A stretch of 64,000 nucleotides of DNA from Ruania zhangjianzhongii (lineage in GTDB: Bacteria; Actinomycetota; Actinomycetes; Actinomycetales; Beutenbergiaceae): positions 4,578,882 through 4,642,881 of the forward strand of contig NZ_CP042828.1 in the NCBI RefSeq assembly GCF_008000995.1, in the 5' to 3' direction. Every line of letters starts with the position of its first letter. Position 1 is the stretch's first letter. Below are positions 34,450 to 43,909 of this stretch, piece after piece. The notes under the pieces were generated by a model. The model had not been told where the DNA came from and ran no database searches. It saw nothing but the letters and a program-made list of their open reading frames with translations. The translations under genes and the position numbers were made by a program.

Positions 34450-35643
34450 ATGGACTACTCCACAGATGTTGTCGTAGCTGGCGGCGGGCCGGCCGGCCTG
34501 ATGACCGGCCTGCTCCTCGCCCGGGCCGGGGTCGAGGTGATCGTGCTGGAAAAGCACGAGGACTTCCTCCGCGACTTCCGCGGGGACACGATCCATCCCG
34601 CCACCCAGCACCTCCTCGGCCGGATCGGCCTGATCGAGGAGTTCCTCGCCAGGAACCATTCCGATACGCCACGAATCACGCTCAGCTGGCAGGGGGAGGA
34701 GATGACGTTGGCGGAGTTCACTCATCTGCGCACCAGTCGGGCGACGATGACGTTCATGCCGCAGTGGGACTTCCTCGACCTGCTCGCCTCGGCGGCCGCC
34801 GAGCTTCCCACCTTCCGCCTGATGCGCTCGACTCGTGTGGACTCTCTCCTGCGCGCCGGTCGGCGGGTCAGCGGTGTCAGCGCCACCGGACCGGACGGCC
34901 CGGTCCGAATCCGCGCCCGGCTCGTGATCGGTGCCGACGGTCGTGACTCCACAGTGCGCGAGCTCGCCGGGCTCACTCCGCAGGGTCGGGCCGCCGCCAT
35001 GGACGTGCTCTGGTTCCGGCTGCCCAAGGAGGCCGACCGTGACTATGCGGCGATCCAGGCCGGCGCCGGCATGATCATCACCCTCGATCGCGGTGCCTTC
35101 CTCCAGGTGGCCCACGTCATCCCGGCGGGTGACTGGGCCGGCACCGAGGGGGACATGGTGCAGCTGCGCGAGCGAATCGCCACGATCAACCCCCGGATGG
35201 GACGAGCCGTCGAGAAGCTGCAACCCAGCGATATCCACCTGCTCCGCGTGCGGCTGGAGCGGCTGCGCCGTTGGTACACCGATGGACTGCTGTGCATCGG
35301 AGACGCGGCACACGCGATGTCGCCGGCCGGTGGGGTCGGGGTCAACCTGGCGATCCAGGACGCAGTCGCGGCCGCACGCCTCCTGGCTCCAGTCCTGCGC
35401 AGCCGTGCTCCGCGACCCAGCGACCTGCGCCGGGTGCAGCGGCGGCGCAGCCTGCCGGCCCGTTTGACCCAACGGGTGCAACGCATGCTCCAGCCGGCGC
35501 TGCTGGCCTCCCGCGACGCCCGCGCACCGATGCCCTGGTCGCTGCGTCAGCTGCGTCACCATCCGCAGCTCGCTCGGCTGACCGGTCGAGTGGTGGGGAT
35601 CGGCTTCCGACCCGAGTATGAAGCGCCCGAGCCGATTCGGTAG
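34450..35643 (+). CDS. FAD-dependent monooxygenase (PHBH/UbiH-like)
   Basis: 397 residues from ATG 34450. GXGXXG region VVVAGGGPAGLMTGLLLARAG, the DG motif in VIGADGRDSTVREL and the GD motif in CIGDAAHAMSPAGGVGVNLAIQD mark a group A aromatic hydroxylase. The region FRGDTIHPATQHLLGRIGL is typical of members annotated as kynurenine-monooxygenase-like or antibiotic-modifying. A longer start at 34405 is less likely. It is under the divergent TetR gene and probably detoxifies a TetR-sensed aromatic compound. Confidence 0.9.
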   Translation: MDYSTDVVVAGGGPAGLMTGLLLARAGVEVIVLEKHEDFLRDFRGDTIHPATQHLLGRIGLIEEFLARNHSDTPRITLSWQGEEMTLAEFTHLRTSRATMTFMPQWDFLDLLASAAAELPTFRLMRSTRVDSLLRAGRRVSGVSATGPDGPVRIRARLVIGADGRDSTVRELAGLTPQGRAAAMDVLWFRLPKEADRDYAAIQAGAGMIITLDRGAFLQVAHVIPAGDWAGTEGDMVQLRERIATINPRMGRAVEKLQPSDIHLLRVRLERLRRWYTDGLLCIGDAAHAMSPAGGVGVNLAIQDAVAAARLLAPVLRSRAPRPSDLRRVQRRRSLPARLTQRVQRMLQPALLASRDARAPMPWSLRQLRHHPQLARLTGRVVGIGFRPEYEAPEPIR

Positions 35644-35713
35644 GGATGCCTCGGGTGCCACAATGCGGCTTCCGGCACCACAACGCTGCTCCTCCGCGGC
35701 GGCAGCTGAGTAC

Positions 35714-35761
35714 CGAATGGCAGGCTGAGGCCCGAAAATTCGGGCCTCAGCCTGCCATTCG
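35714..35761. terminator. 23-bp perfect inverted repeat, probable terminator
   Basis: The arms 35714-35736 and 35739-35761 are perfect reverse complements separated by two A's, far longer than a usual terminator stem. It begins 70 bases after the monooxygenase stop and ends 59 bases before the next start. No T-run follows. Function as terminator, transcript stabiliser or relic of an insertion is open. Confidence 0.7.
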
Positions 35762-35820
35762 CGACTCAGCCACGTGGACCTGCCGAACCTCTCCCGCCCA
35801 TTCTCTTAGACTGTCGGGCG

Positions 35821-36708
35821 ATGAGCCAAGGACCCACTGGGCAGCGTCCCCGCCGTCACCGGCCGGTACGCCGGTGGGTTCGCCGTACCGGTCAGACGCT
35901 CGGCGCGATCGTGGCCACCTCCGGTTTCGTCTCCTGCGGAGTGATCACCGGACTCGCCGACGTTCCGACCCTCGATTCTCGCGTGACCGGCGTGATCTTC
36001 GCCGGCGCGGGCGTGGTGTTCATCGTCTCGACGATACTCGGTGCGATCTGGGCGGCAGCTGTGCTGATCCGTCAGCTGGCGCTGCGCTGGCCGCGGCGCC
36101 GGGCGCTGAAGCGGATGGCTGCCCAGCTCGGCTGGCAGTGGTACCCCAGTGGCCGGTCGATCCCTCCGGATCTGCAGGCGGTGCTGCACGGCCTGCGCCC
36201 TGGACCGCAGGACAACCAGCGGAAGCCGAAGTATTCCGAAGCGCTGCGCGGGACGTTCGCCGGTGCGAGTGCGGTGGCGTGCCACTTCGAGCGGGGAGTG
36301 AGCTACGAGCTGGAGGTGGACCAGCTCGTCGCCCTCGCGCTCCCGGGCTCGCTGCCGGATCTGCTGATCATCGACCGGGCTGAGGATGCCTACGGCGTCT
36401 CCTCGGACCAGCAGTTCGAGTCCGCCCGGTTCAACCACCTCTGGCGGGTGGAGACCGAGGACCACCGGTACGGCTCCGCGTTCACCCACCCGCAGCTGAT
36501 GGAGCTGCTCGGCTCCCTGGATCTCAGCGTCACCGAGATCCGGGTGCGCGGCAACTGGCTGATCTCACACGCACCGACGGCGTTCACCCCGGAACTCCTT
36601 CGCGTGCACCTGGACGCGCTCGCCCGGATCGCCGCCGCCGTACCCGCCTGGGTGTGGCAGGACTTCGGCCATGCCGTCCCCGGCCGGGGACCCGCGAGCC
36701 ACCGCTGA
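35821..36708 (+). CDS. hypothetical membrane protein, paralogue of the gene at 32923
   Basis: 295 residues. Same plan as the first copy: basic start (QRPRRHRPVRRWVRR), two TM helices (about 27-48 and 55-80), RRRALKRMAAQLGWQWYPSGR, then QQFESARFNHLWRVETEDHRYGSAFTHPQLM and LLRVHLDALARIAAAVPAWVWQ. The two copies differ most in the region 110-160. They flank the TetR/FAD-monooxygenase pair, which may have entered between an old tandem duplicate. Function unknown. Confidence 0.7.
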   Translation: MSQGPTGQRPRRHRPVRRWVRRTGQTLGAIVATSGFVSCGVITGLADVPTLDSRVTGVIFAGAGVVFIVSTILGAIWAAAVLIRQLALRWPRRRALKRMAAQLGWQWYPSGRSIPPDLQAVLHGLRPGPQDNQRKPKYSEALRGTFAGASAVACHFERGVSYELEVDQLVALALPGSLPDLLIIDRAEDAYGVSSDQQFESARFNHLWRVETEDHRYGSAFTHPQLMELLGSLDLSVTEIRVRGNWLISHAPTAFTPELLRVHLDALARIAAAVPAWVWQDFGHAVPGRGPASHR

Positions 36709-36815
36709 CCAGCGCCACGGCCGCAGCTCACCCACCGTCCCCACTCGATCCCGGTCCTCGGCGACGGACCTGCGCCTGGTGAGCTCCGCCGTCGTCCGCA
36801 TGACGAGACCTTTCT

Positions 36816-36830
36816 GCTCGCTCAGCGAGC
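36816..36830. promoter_or_regulatory. short palindrome upstream of the OsmC gene
   Basis: GCTCGCT-C-AGCGAGC, a perfect 7-1-7 inverted repeat ending 28 bases before the osmC-like ATG. It could be a regulator site or a leader hairpin; it does not resemble a known OhrR box. Confidence 0.35.
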
Positions 36831-36858
36831 ACCACCGGTCTCCGGCGAGGATCGGTCC

Positions 36859-37389
36859 ATGACGAACACCACAGCACCCGCCATCGACCTGACCGAGCTG
36901 ATCACGCAGACCTCGACCGCCCTGTCCAGCGCCGACACCGACGCCGCCACCGTGCGCTTCGGTGTGCAGGCCACCCTGGCAGCGGGCACGAACACCCAGG
37001 TGGAGATCACCGCGGGCAAGCACGAGTTCACCATCGACGAGCCGCCCGCCCTGGGCGGGGAGAACGTGGGCGCCAACCCGGTGGAACACCTGCTGGCCGC
37101 TCTTGCCGCATGCCAGGTGATCACCGTGAAGGTGTGGGCCGCCAAGCTCGGCCTGGCCGTGGATGACGTGAAGGTGGAGCTGGCCGGCCCGATCGACCTG
37201 CGCGGTTTCCTCGGTGTGGATGCCGACGTGCGCCCAGGCTTCGGTCAGATCGAGGTGACCACCCGAATCCTTGGGCCGGAGCCGGCCGAAGCCTACGACG
37301 AGCTGATTCGCAAGGTGGAAGCGCACTGCCCGGTGCTGGACAACCTCACCGCTGGGGTGCCGGTGCGCACCACGATCACCGCGGGTTGA
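36859..37389 (+). CDS. OsmC/Ohr-family peroxiredoxin-like protein
   Basis: 176 residues. OsmC fold with the two family cysteines: LLAALAACQVITVKV and KVEAHCPVLDNL; GENVGANPVEHLLAAL is the Ohr/OsmC signature. Such proteins reduce organic hydroperoxides with thiol. The N-terminal ~30 residues are an acidic extension. No OhrR gene is adjacent. Convergent with the PatB-like gene. Confidence 0.9.
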   Translation: MTNTTAPAIDLTELITQTSTALSSADTDAATVRFGVQATLAAGTNTQVEITAGKHEFTIDEPPALGGENVGANPVEHLLAALAACQVITVKVWAAKLGLAVDDVKVELAGPIDLRGFLGVDADVRPGFGQIEVTTRILGPEPAEAYDELIRKVEAHCPVLDNLTAGVPVRTTITAG

Positions 37390-37483
37390 GCCACCGCGCC
37401 TACCGCGAACGTTCTCTCGCGCGGCTGGCGATCCAGTTTTCCCCGCACCAAGGGGCGTTCACGCAACCTCTCCGGCGCGAGCG

Positions 37484-38650
37484 CTACCGGGACCGCACCG
37501 CCTCGGCCATCTGTTCCACAATCTGGGCGAGGATCGGCCGCGGGGTGGCGAAGTTCAGTCGGACGAAGCCGGCGCCGACCCCGCCGCATGCGGTGCCGTC
37601 GGTGAGCGCGACCCCGGCCTTCTCCCGCAGGAACTGCGCAGGCCGGTCTCCCAGACCGAGTTCGCGCAGGTCCAACCACGCCAGGTAGGTCCCCTCCGGC
37701 GGGGTGTAGCCCACCTCGGGCAGGTGCTCGGCGAGCAGGTCGCGCAGCAGGTGGCGGTTCCCGTCCAGGTAGCCCAGCACGTCCTGCAGCCAGGGCCGAC
37801 CCCGGGTGAAGGCGGCGATAGCGGCGATCACGCCGAGGTTGGCGGCGCCGTGCTCGAACGAGTGGCCGACCCGGGCCCACCTGGCCGCGTCCGCCTCGTT
37901 GGACAAGATCAGCTGGGCACACTTCATCCCGGGGAGGTTCCACGCCTTCGACGCCGACGCAGCGGTGACCGTGTGCTCGGCCGCGACCTCGCTGGTCGAG
38001 GCGTACGGCACGTGCACGTGATCGCCGAACACCAGCGGCGCGTGGATCTCGTCGGAGAACACCCGCCCACCGTGACGTTCGACCACCTCCGCGATCTGGA
38101 CCATCTCCTCTCGCTCCAGCACCCGGCCGATCGGATTGTGCGGGTTGCACAGGATGAGCAGATGTCCGCCCGCCCGGAATGCGGCGTCGAGGGCGTCCAG
38201 GTCGTAGACGTACCGGTCGCCGTCGCGGGCCATCGGTACCTGGATCACCTCCCGGCCCATCGACGGCGGCACGGTGAGGAAGGGCATGTACGCGGGCGTC
38301 GGCAGGATCACCGGCGAGCCATCGCGCGAGAAGTGCTCGATCGCTGCCTGCAGCCCGGAGATCACGTCGGCCAGCGGACGCACCCGTTCGGCTGGGGTGT
38401 CCCAGCCGTAGACCGACGACGACCAGTCGGCATAGGCATGCGACATCTCGTGGGCGAGGGGGTCCGGGAGGTAGCCGAACAGCCCGACGTCGACCGCCTC
38501 GTGCAGCGCCTGGGTGATCACCGGCGCGGGCGGAAAGTCCATCTCGGCGACGAACGCGCCGAGCGCCTCGGGATGGGTGGACCACTTCACGCTGCCGACC
38601 TCGCGCAGGTGCTCGATCTCGATGGCGTCGAAGTCGGTGGTGTGCGTCAT
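37484..38650 (-). CDS. PatB/MalY-type aminotransferase (cystathionine beta-lyase)
   Basis: 388 residues. Fold type I PLP enzyme: NPHNPIGRVLEREE, VFSDEIHAPLVFGD, and the PLP-Lys in TAASASKAWNLPGMKCAQLI. The order with PYAST before the Lys motif is that of PatB/MalY C-S lyases, which break cystathionine and related thioethers. Upstream (38680-38689) lies the 10-bp palindrome TGACCGGTCA within a 140-base gap. It stands alone. Confidence 0.92.
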   Translation of the reverse strand: MTHTTDFDAIEIEHLREVGSVKWSTHPEALGAFVAEMDFPPAPVITQALHEAVDVGLFGYLPDPLAHEMSHAYADWSSSVYGWDTPAERVRPLADVISGLQAAIEHFSRDGSPVILPTPAYMPFLTVPPSMGREVIQVPMARDGDRYVYDLDALDAAFRAGGHLLILCNPHNPIGRVLEREEMVQIAEVVERHGGRVFSDEIHAPLVFGDHVHVPYASTSEVAAEHTVTAASASKAWNLPGMKCAQLILSNEADAARWARVGHSFEHGAANLGVIAAIAAFTRGRPWLQDVLGYLDGNRHLLRDLLAEHLPEVGYTPPEGTYLAWLDLRELGLGDRPAQFLREKAGVALTDGTACGGVGAGFVRLNFATPRPILAQIVEQMAEAVRSR

Positions 38651-38790
38651 CTCAGCTCTCTCGTTGGTACTCCTGCTGCTGACCGGTCAACCGGCTTCGT
38701 TCCAGCACGACGGCGGTCGGTCTCGATCGTACGATGCGTGGCCCGCCGCCTGGGGTGCGTGGGCGCGACGGCCTGGTCCCCAGCCCGCCC

Positions 38791-39141
38791 TCAGGCCGGC
38801 ACCTTGTCCAGGAAGCCGCGGACATCCTGGATGCGACCGTCGGCGGCGAGGACGGCGACATCGAAGCCGATCACCACCGGTTCGCCGCCGGCGGGACCCA
38901 GGCCCCACTGGAAGCGCACCTGGTCGTGGTGAGCGTCCGGAGTGCCGATGGGTGCGAAGACGAAGTCCGGGAACTGGGCCTGGATACTGTCGATGAGTGC
39001 GGTGAGACCGTCGTGCCCGGTCACCTGCGCCATCGGGTCGGTGTAGGTCAGCTCCGGGGAGAAGTGTTCGGCCAGCAGGCTCGCGCGCTCGCCGGGGGCA
39101 GAGTTCCAGGTGGCCAGGTAGCCGTCGACGATGTGGTTCAT
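38791..39141 (-). CDS. nuclear transport factor 2-like (SnoaL-type) protein
   Basis: 116 residues, cone-like NTF2 fold: MNHIVDGYLATWNSAPGERA, LAEHFSPELTYTDPMAQVTGHDGLTALI and HHDQVRFQWGLGPAG. Members act as small binding proteins, isomerases or hydrolases. Divergent from the MmyB-type regulator at 39261 with a perfect palindrome between, so it is the likely target of that regulator. Confidence 0.85.
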   Translation of the reverse strand: MNHIVDGYLATWNSAPGERASLLAEHFSPELTYTDPMAQVTGHDGLTALIDSIQAQFPDFVFAPIGTPDAHHDQVRFQWGLGPAGGEPVVIGFDVAVLAADGRIQDVRGFLDKVPA

Positions 39142-39208
39142 GATCTGCTCCGAATCGTTGCTGGTGCGGTGGGTGAGGATGACTCTGCCGCCACAGCGTC
39201 CTGGCAGC

Positions 39209-39227
39209 CATGACCTGCCAGGTCATG
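39209..39227. promoter_or_regulatory. perfect palindromic operator between NTF2-like and MmyB-type regulator genes
   Basis: CATGACCT-GCC-AGGTCATG, an 8-3-8 perfect inverted repeat. A -10-like TAGGCT (39249-39254) lies 22 bases to the right, six bases before the regulator ATG, fitting a leaderless transcript; the repeat would overlap the -35 region. Confidence 0.75.
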
Positions 39228-39260
39228 ACCCACCCGACTTCCGGCCCCTAGGCTCGAGGC

Positions 39261-40037
39261 ATGACCACGCTCGAGGCCCCCGCACCGGTCGGAGAGATCC
39301 TCCGCGGCTGGCGGGAGCGCCGCCGGTTCAGCCAGCAGGAGCTGTCCAATGTCTCCGCTGTCTCCACGCGCCACCTGAGCCGGGTGGAGACCGGCAAGGC
39401 TCACCCCACCTCAGCGATGCTGCTGCGGCTGGCGGATCATCTCGACGTACCGCTGCGAGCGCGCAACCGCCTCCTGCTCGCTGCCGGCTATGCACCCCGC
39501 TACCCCGACCACCCCCTGCAGGACTCCTCGCTCGCCTCGGTGATGGACGGGTTGCGTGGTCTGCTCGATGCCCACCTGCCGTACCCCGCGCTGCTGCTGG
39601 ACGACTACTGGGATGTGGTGGATAGCAACGCGGCAGTCGACGCGCTGCTCGACGGATGCGCGGCCGAGTTGCTGGAACCACCGGTGAACGTTCTCCGGCT
39701 GAGCGTTCACCCCAGCGGTCTGGCGCCGCGGATCGAGAACTTCGACCAGTGGGCGGCGCACCTGCACCACCAGGTCGCCTCCCGGGCGGAGCGCACCGGC
39801 GACCCGCGGCACCAGCAGCTGGCAGCCGAGATGGCCCTGCACCGGGGCCGAGAGTCGGGCGAGTCACAGTCGAGCGGGCCGGTACTCACGATGGACCTGC
39901 GCGCCGGCGCGCAGGTGCTCCATCTGTTCAGCACGACGGCCCAGCTGACCACCGTCACCGATGCCGCGCTCGAAGGTCTGCACCTGGAGACGTTCCTGCC
40001 GGCCGACGAGGCCACGCGGCGCATTCTCACCGGATGA
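39261..40037 (+). CDS. XRE-family regulator with MmyB-like ligand domain
   Basis: 258 residues. N-terminal helix-turn-helix (ILRGWRERRRFSQQELSNVSAVSTRHLSRVETGKAHPTS), followed by the MmyB-like domain (LLLDDYWDVVDSNAAVDALL; RIENFDQWAAHLHHQV; LLDGCAAELLEPPVNVLRLSVHPSGLAPRI). Regulators of this group control a divergent single-gene target, here the NTF2-like gene. It starts at ATG 39261, likely leaderless. Confidence 0.92.
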   Translation: MTTLEAPAPVGEILRGWRERRRFSQQELSNVSAVSTRHLSRVETGKAHPTSAMLLRLADHLDVPLRARNRLLLAAGYAPRYPDHPLQDSSLASVMDGLRGLLDAHLPYPALLLDDYWDVVDSNAAVDALLDGCAAELLEPPVNVLRLSVHPSGLAPRIENFDQWAAHLHHQVASRAERTGDPRHQQLAAEMALHRGRESGESQSSGPVLTMDLRAGAQVLHLFSTTAQLTTVTDAALEGLHLETFLPADEATRRILTG

Positions 40038-40113
40038 TCACCGGTCGCCCGGTAGTGCCTAGACTGGCCAACCGGCCGCACGATCGGATAAGTCGTGGGC
40101 TGGGGAGGGATCG

Positions 40114-41601
40114 ATGACCGGCACCGGCTCGCGTGCCCGAGCGCTCACCCTGCTCGCGGTGAGCAACGTGCTCGGCGGTGTCGGCGTCGCCTCCGGGGTG
40201 GCGGTGGGCGGACTGCTCGCCGAACAGGTCGGCAGTACCGAGGTGGCCGGCCTGGCGCAAGCGGCCAGTGTGCTCGGGGCGGCGGTGGCGGCAATCCCGC
40301 TGGCGTCGATGGCCACCCGGCGGGGGCGGCGCTGGTCGTTGACGATCGGCTACCTGATCGCACTGCTCGGCGCCTTCTTGATTCTCGCCGCAGCGGTCGC
40401 CGACTCCCTGCTGGTGCTGCTGCTCGGGCTGGGCACGTTCGGGGTCGCGCAGGCCACGAACCTGCAGTCCCGGTACGCGGCGGCCGACGGCGCCCCGGCC
40501 ACCAGCCGGGCGAAGTCGATGTCGGTGGTGATCTGGGCGACCACGATCGGGTCGGTCGCCGGCCCGAACCTCAGCGCCGCCGGTGCAGGTCTCGGGCCAT
40601 CGTTCAGCGTGCCTGCTCTCGCGGGTCCCTACCTGTTCTCCGTGCTCGCCTTTGCGGCAGCTGCGACGCTGATCGGGGTGTTCTTCCGGCCGGTGGCCAG
40701 GCTCACCATGCCGAGTGTGGCAGTCGCCGAGCGGAACATGCCGGATCGGGCCGGGCCAGCCCAGACCGAAGCGGCGGCATCCGAGGCGACGGCGCCCGCG
40801 GTGGCGGCAGCGCCCGAGGCGGCGGCGGTCGAGGCGGCAGCGCCCGAGGCGACAGCGCCCGAGGCGGCGGCAGCGCCCGAGGCCGCGGCGGTCGAGGCGG
40901 CAGCGGTCACGCCAGAGCATGCGGAGGTCGGCGACCCCACCGATCCCGCCGTGACCCCGCGCGCGGTCGGCGCTCTGGCTGCGCTTCGCTGGGCCGTGCG
41001 CCACCCAGTCGCCCGGTTCGCCGTCGTGCTGATCGCGGTGGCGCACGCCACGATGGTGATGGTCATGGTGATGACCCCGCTGCACATGCAGCACCACGGG
41101 ATGGGTCTGGAGCTGGTGGGCATCGTGATCAGCCTGCACGTGCTCGGCATGTACGCCCTCAGCCCGGTGTTCGGCTGGCTCGCGGACAAGTTCGGCGGCG
41201 TGCGGATCGCCATCTGCGGAATCGGGATCCTCGCGCTGGCGGTCCTGCTGGGGATCCTGGCGGCAAGCACCGGCGGCGACCCGCGGATGACAGCCGTAGC
41301 ACTCGTGGTGCTCGGCCTGGGCTGGTCCGCCTCACTGATCGCTGCCTCGACGCTGCTGGCCGGGGTGAGCGCCGACCAGGTGCGGATACCGCTGCAAGGG
41401 GCCACCGACGCCGGGATGAACTACGCCGGCGCCGCCGTGGCAGCCCTCGCCGGACCGATCCTTGCTGCCGGCGGATTCCGCGCGGTGAACCTGGCTGCCG
41501 CGGTGCTGCTGGTGCCCGCCGTGCTGCTTGCGATCAGCGCCCTCCGGGCGAACAGCCAGGGCGAGCGAACAGACCGGACGAGCTCCGCCGTCGACGGCTA
41601 G
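40114..41601 (+). CDS. MFS exporter with Ala/Glu-rich central loop
   Basis: 495 residues, twelve TM segments: 1-6 up to about 205, then a long cytosolic loop, then 7-12 from about 285. The loop (about residues 210-275) is low complexity, built of repeats such as PEAAAVEAAA and APEATAPEAA. At DNA level the block containing GAGGCGGCGGCGGTCGAGGC repeats at a 63-base (21-codon) interval. Loop motif A variants: ATRRGRRWSLTIGY. Looks like a DHA1-type drug or metabolite exporter. Confidence 0.88.
   Translation: MTGTGSRARALTLLAVSNVLGGVGVASGVAVGGLLAEQVGSTEVAGLAQAASVLGAAVAAIPLASMATRRGRRWSLTIGYLIALLGAFLILAAAVADSLLVLLLGLGTFGVAQATNLQSRYAAADGAPATSRAKSMSVVIWATTIGSVAGPNLSAAGAGLGPSFSVPALAGPYLFSVLAFAAAATLIGVFFRPVARLTMPSVAVAERNMPDRAGPAQTEAAASEATAPAVAAAPEAAAVEAAAPEATAPEAAAAPEAAAVEAAAVTPEHAEVGDPTDPAVTPRAVGALAALRWAVRHPVARFAVVLIAVAHATMVMVMVMTPLHMQHHGMGLELVGIVISLHVLGMYALSPVFGWLADKFGGVRIAICGIGILALAVLLGILAASTGGDPRMTAVALVVLGLGWSASLIAASTLLAGVSADQVRIPLQGATDAGMNYAGAAVAALAGPILAAGGFRAVNLAAAVLLVPAVLLAISALRANSQGERTDRTSSAVDG
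40811..40910. repeat. in-frame GC-rich repeats in the MFS loop
   Basis: Imperfect 15-63-base repeats coding for Pro-Glu-Ala3-Val-Glu-Ala3 units in the cytosolic loop of the exporter. Suggests copy-number variation within a tolerated linker. Confidence 0.7.
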
Positions 41602-41742
41602 CGGCACGCGAATCCCGAACCCCGCCCCCGCGGGCGCACCCACCCCAGCGGCCACGGCCGCCCGCCAACGGAATCCACTTGGCGCATCGATACCGGCACG
41701 CAGCGGGCAGCGGTTGCGAGGTGGGAGGACGGGTGGTGCGCC

Positions 41743-43032
41743 TCAGTCGTCGAGCAGGTCGTACCGCACGATCGTCGCTTCCCGGTCCGGACCCACCCCG
41801 ATCGCGGACACCCGTGTTCCGGACATCTCCTCCAGGGCGAGCACGTAACGCTGGGCGTTGATCGGCAGGTCCTCGAAGCTGCGGGCGCCGGAGATGTCCT
41901 CCCACCAGCCGTCGAGGTACTCGTAGATCGGGGTGGCGTGGTGAAAGGCGGTCTGGTCCACCGGCATCTCGTCGTGCCGCACCCCGTCAACGTCGTAGGC
42001 CACACAGACCGGGACCTTCTCCCAGCCGGTGAGCACATCGAGTTTAGTGAGCACCAGATCAGTGAGGCCGTTGATCCGAGTCGCATAGCGGGCGATCACC
42101 GCGTCATACCAGCCGCAACGGCGCGGCCGCCCGGTGGTGACCCCGTACTCGCCACCGGCCTTGCGCAGTGCCTCACCGTCGTCGTCATCCAGCTCGGTGG
42201 GGAACGGACCCTCACCCACGCGGGTGGTGTAGGCCTTGATCACGCCGACGATCCGGTCCAGCCGGGTCGGGCCGATCCCGGAGCCGGTGGCCGCACCACC
42301 GGCAGTGGCCGAGGACGAGGTGACGAACGGGTAGGTGCCGTGGTCGACGTCCAGCATGGTGGCCTGGCCGGCTTCGAAGACCAGCGTCTTGCCGGCATCC
42401 AACGCCTGGTTCAGGACCAGGGAGGTATCGGCGACCATCGGGCGGATCCGGTCGGCGTAGGAGAGCAGCTCCTCGGTGACGGCGTCGATATCGGCGGCAC
42501 GCCGGTTGTAGATCTTCACCAGGATCTGGTTCTTCTGGTCCAGCGCGCCCTCGACCTTCTCCCGCAGGATGGTCTCGTCGAAGAGGTCCGCAATCCGGAT
42601 GCCGACCCGGCTCATCTTGTCCGCATAGCTGGGGCCGATGCCGCGACCGGTCGTACCGATCTGCCGCTTGCCGAGGAACCGTTCGGTGACCTTGTCCAGC
42701 GTGCGGTTGTAGCTGGGGATCACGTGCGCACTGGAGGAGACCAGCAGCTTGGACACGTCCACCCCGCGGGCGGTGAGGGCGTCCAGCTCCTCGAACAGCA
42801 CCTCGAGGTCCACGACGACGCCGTTGCCGATCACCGGCACGCACCCTGGGGAGAGGATCCCCGAGGGCAGCAGGTGCAGGGCGTACTTCTCCTCGCCGAC
42901 CACCACGGTGTGCCCGGCGTTGTTACCGCCGTTGAACTTCACCACGTAATCGACCCGGGAGCCAAGCTGGTCCGTCGCCTTGCCCTTGCCTTCGTCGCCC
43001 CACTGGGCGCCGAGGACTACAACCGCTGGCAT
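41743..43032 (-). CDS. purA: adenylosuccinate synthetase
   Basis: First committed step from IMP to AMP. 429 residues from ATG 43032 with AAGGAAGGAAC upstream. [21 protein letters not shown] is the GTP loop, [39 protein letters not shown] and [12 protein letters not shown] are all standard. A longer open frame is not supported. It is divergent from the broken sigma locus and convergent with the MFS gene. Confidence 0.97.
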   Translation of the reverse strand: MPAVVVLGAQWGDEGKGKATDQLGSRVDYVVKFNGGNNAGHTVVVGEEKYALHLLPSGILSPGCVPVIGNGVVVDLEVLFEELDALTARGVDVSKLLVSSSAHVIPSYNRTLDKVTERFLGKRQIGTTGRGIGPSYADKMSRVGIRIADLFDETILREKVEGALDQKNQILVKIYNRRAADIDAVTEELLSYADRIRPMVADTSLVLNQALDAGKTLVFEAGQATMLDVDHGTYPFVTSSSATAGGAATGSGIGPTRLDRIVGVIKAYTTRVGEGPFPTELDDDDGEALRKAGGEYGVTTGRPRRCGWYDAVIARYATRINGLTDLVLTKLDVLTGWEKVPVCVAYDVDGVRHDEMPVDQTAFHHATPIYEYLDGWWEDISGARSFEDLPINAQRYVLALEEMSGTRVSAIGVGPDREATIVRYDLLDD

Positions 43033-43168
43033 CGAGGTTCCTTCCTTCGTTTCCGGCCCGTGCCGGACCCCACCGCAGCCTACCGGTCGGCGCGGCGTCT
43101 CCCGGCGGAACGCTGTCCGTGCGCCAACGGGTGTGTAACACTCCGGCAGATGAGAGCCAAGTAAGGGT

Positions 43169-43909
43169 ATGAACGAGATCCGGGGCATCGGCACCGATCC
43201 CGACGCCTTCGAGCGCTTCTACCGGGCGCATGTACGCGCAGTGGAAGGGTTCGTGGCGCGCCGGGTAGGCGACCCGCATATCGCAGCCGATCTGACCGCG
43301 GACATCTTCGTCGCAGCGATCGAATCCGCAGCCCATTACGACGCCTCCCGGGGAACTCCGATCGGTTGGCTCTACGGGATCGCTCGCAACGTCGTCGCAC
43401 AGTGGCACCGCAGTTCTGCGCGCGAACGGCGCACCGCGGCGCGCATCAGCGGCCGCGCGCTCCTGGATGACGACGCACTGCGCCGGACGGAAGAACGCCT
43501 CGATGCCGAGCTGGGCGCTCGGGAGCTGTACGTCGGCATGGCCCGCCTATGCGGTGGAGGAGAACTCCGCCGGCGATGTCAGCTTCAGCCTGTTCAGGCC
43601 CGAGGGCACCATCGAGTTGGAGTCGGCCCTCGCCGACCACGGGATCACCGCCGACATCACGGTGCTGCCGGCGGATACGATGTGCGCACCAGGCCGGTTT
43701 CCCGGCGAACGAGACTGGCCACACTGGCTGCCCGTGCCGGACGCTGGCGGGGGAGATACGACCCAGCTGGTCCCGGCCGGCTCTCTTCAGGACGGCCAAA
43801 CGCTCGTCGTGGTCTACATGGGCACACTCGAGGACAGGCAGCCTGGCGCCACGGCCGCCACCAGCCTCGCGATCGCGGACGGTCCAGTGGGCGACTGCGT
43901 GCCGATTGA
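43169..43909 (+). pseudogene. truncated ECF sigma factor, frame runs into foreign sequence
   Basis: The first ~121 residues are the region 2 half of an ECF sigma factor: [42 protein letters not shown] and GTPIGWLYGIARNVVAQWHR. Sigma-like sequence stops at GARELY (codon ends 43531), just where region 4 should begin. The remaining ~120 codons are Arg/Gly-rich and out of frame with a second gene fragment that begins at about 43545. So region 4 and the -35-binding helix-turn-helix are missing and the gene is very probably dead. Confidence 0.75.

Noticed and set aside
43169..43909. Intact 246-codon sigma factor
   Set aside because: Residues after GARELY do not resemble region 4 and overlap, out of frame, with another protein fragment.
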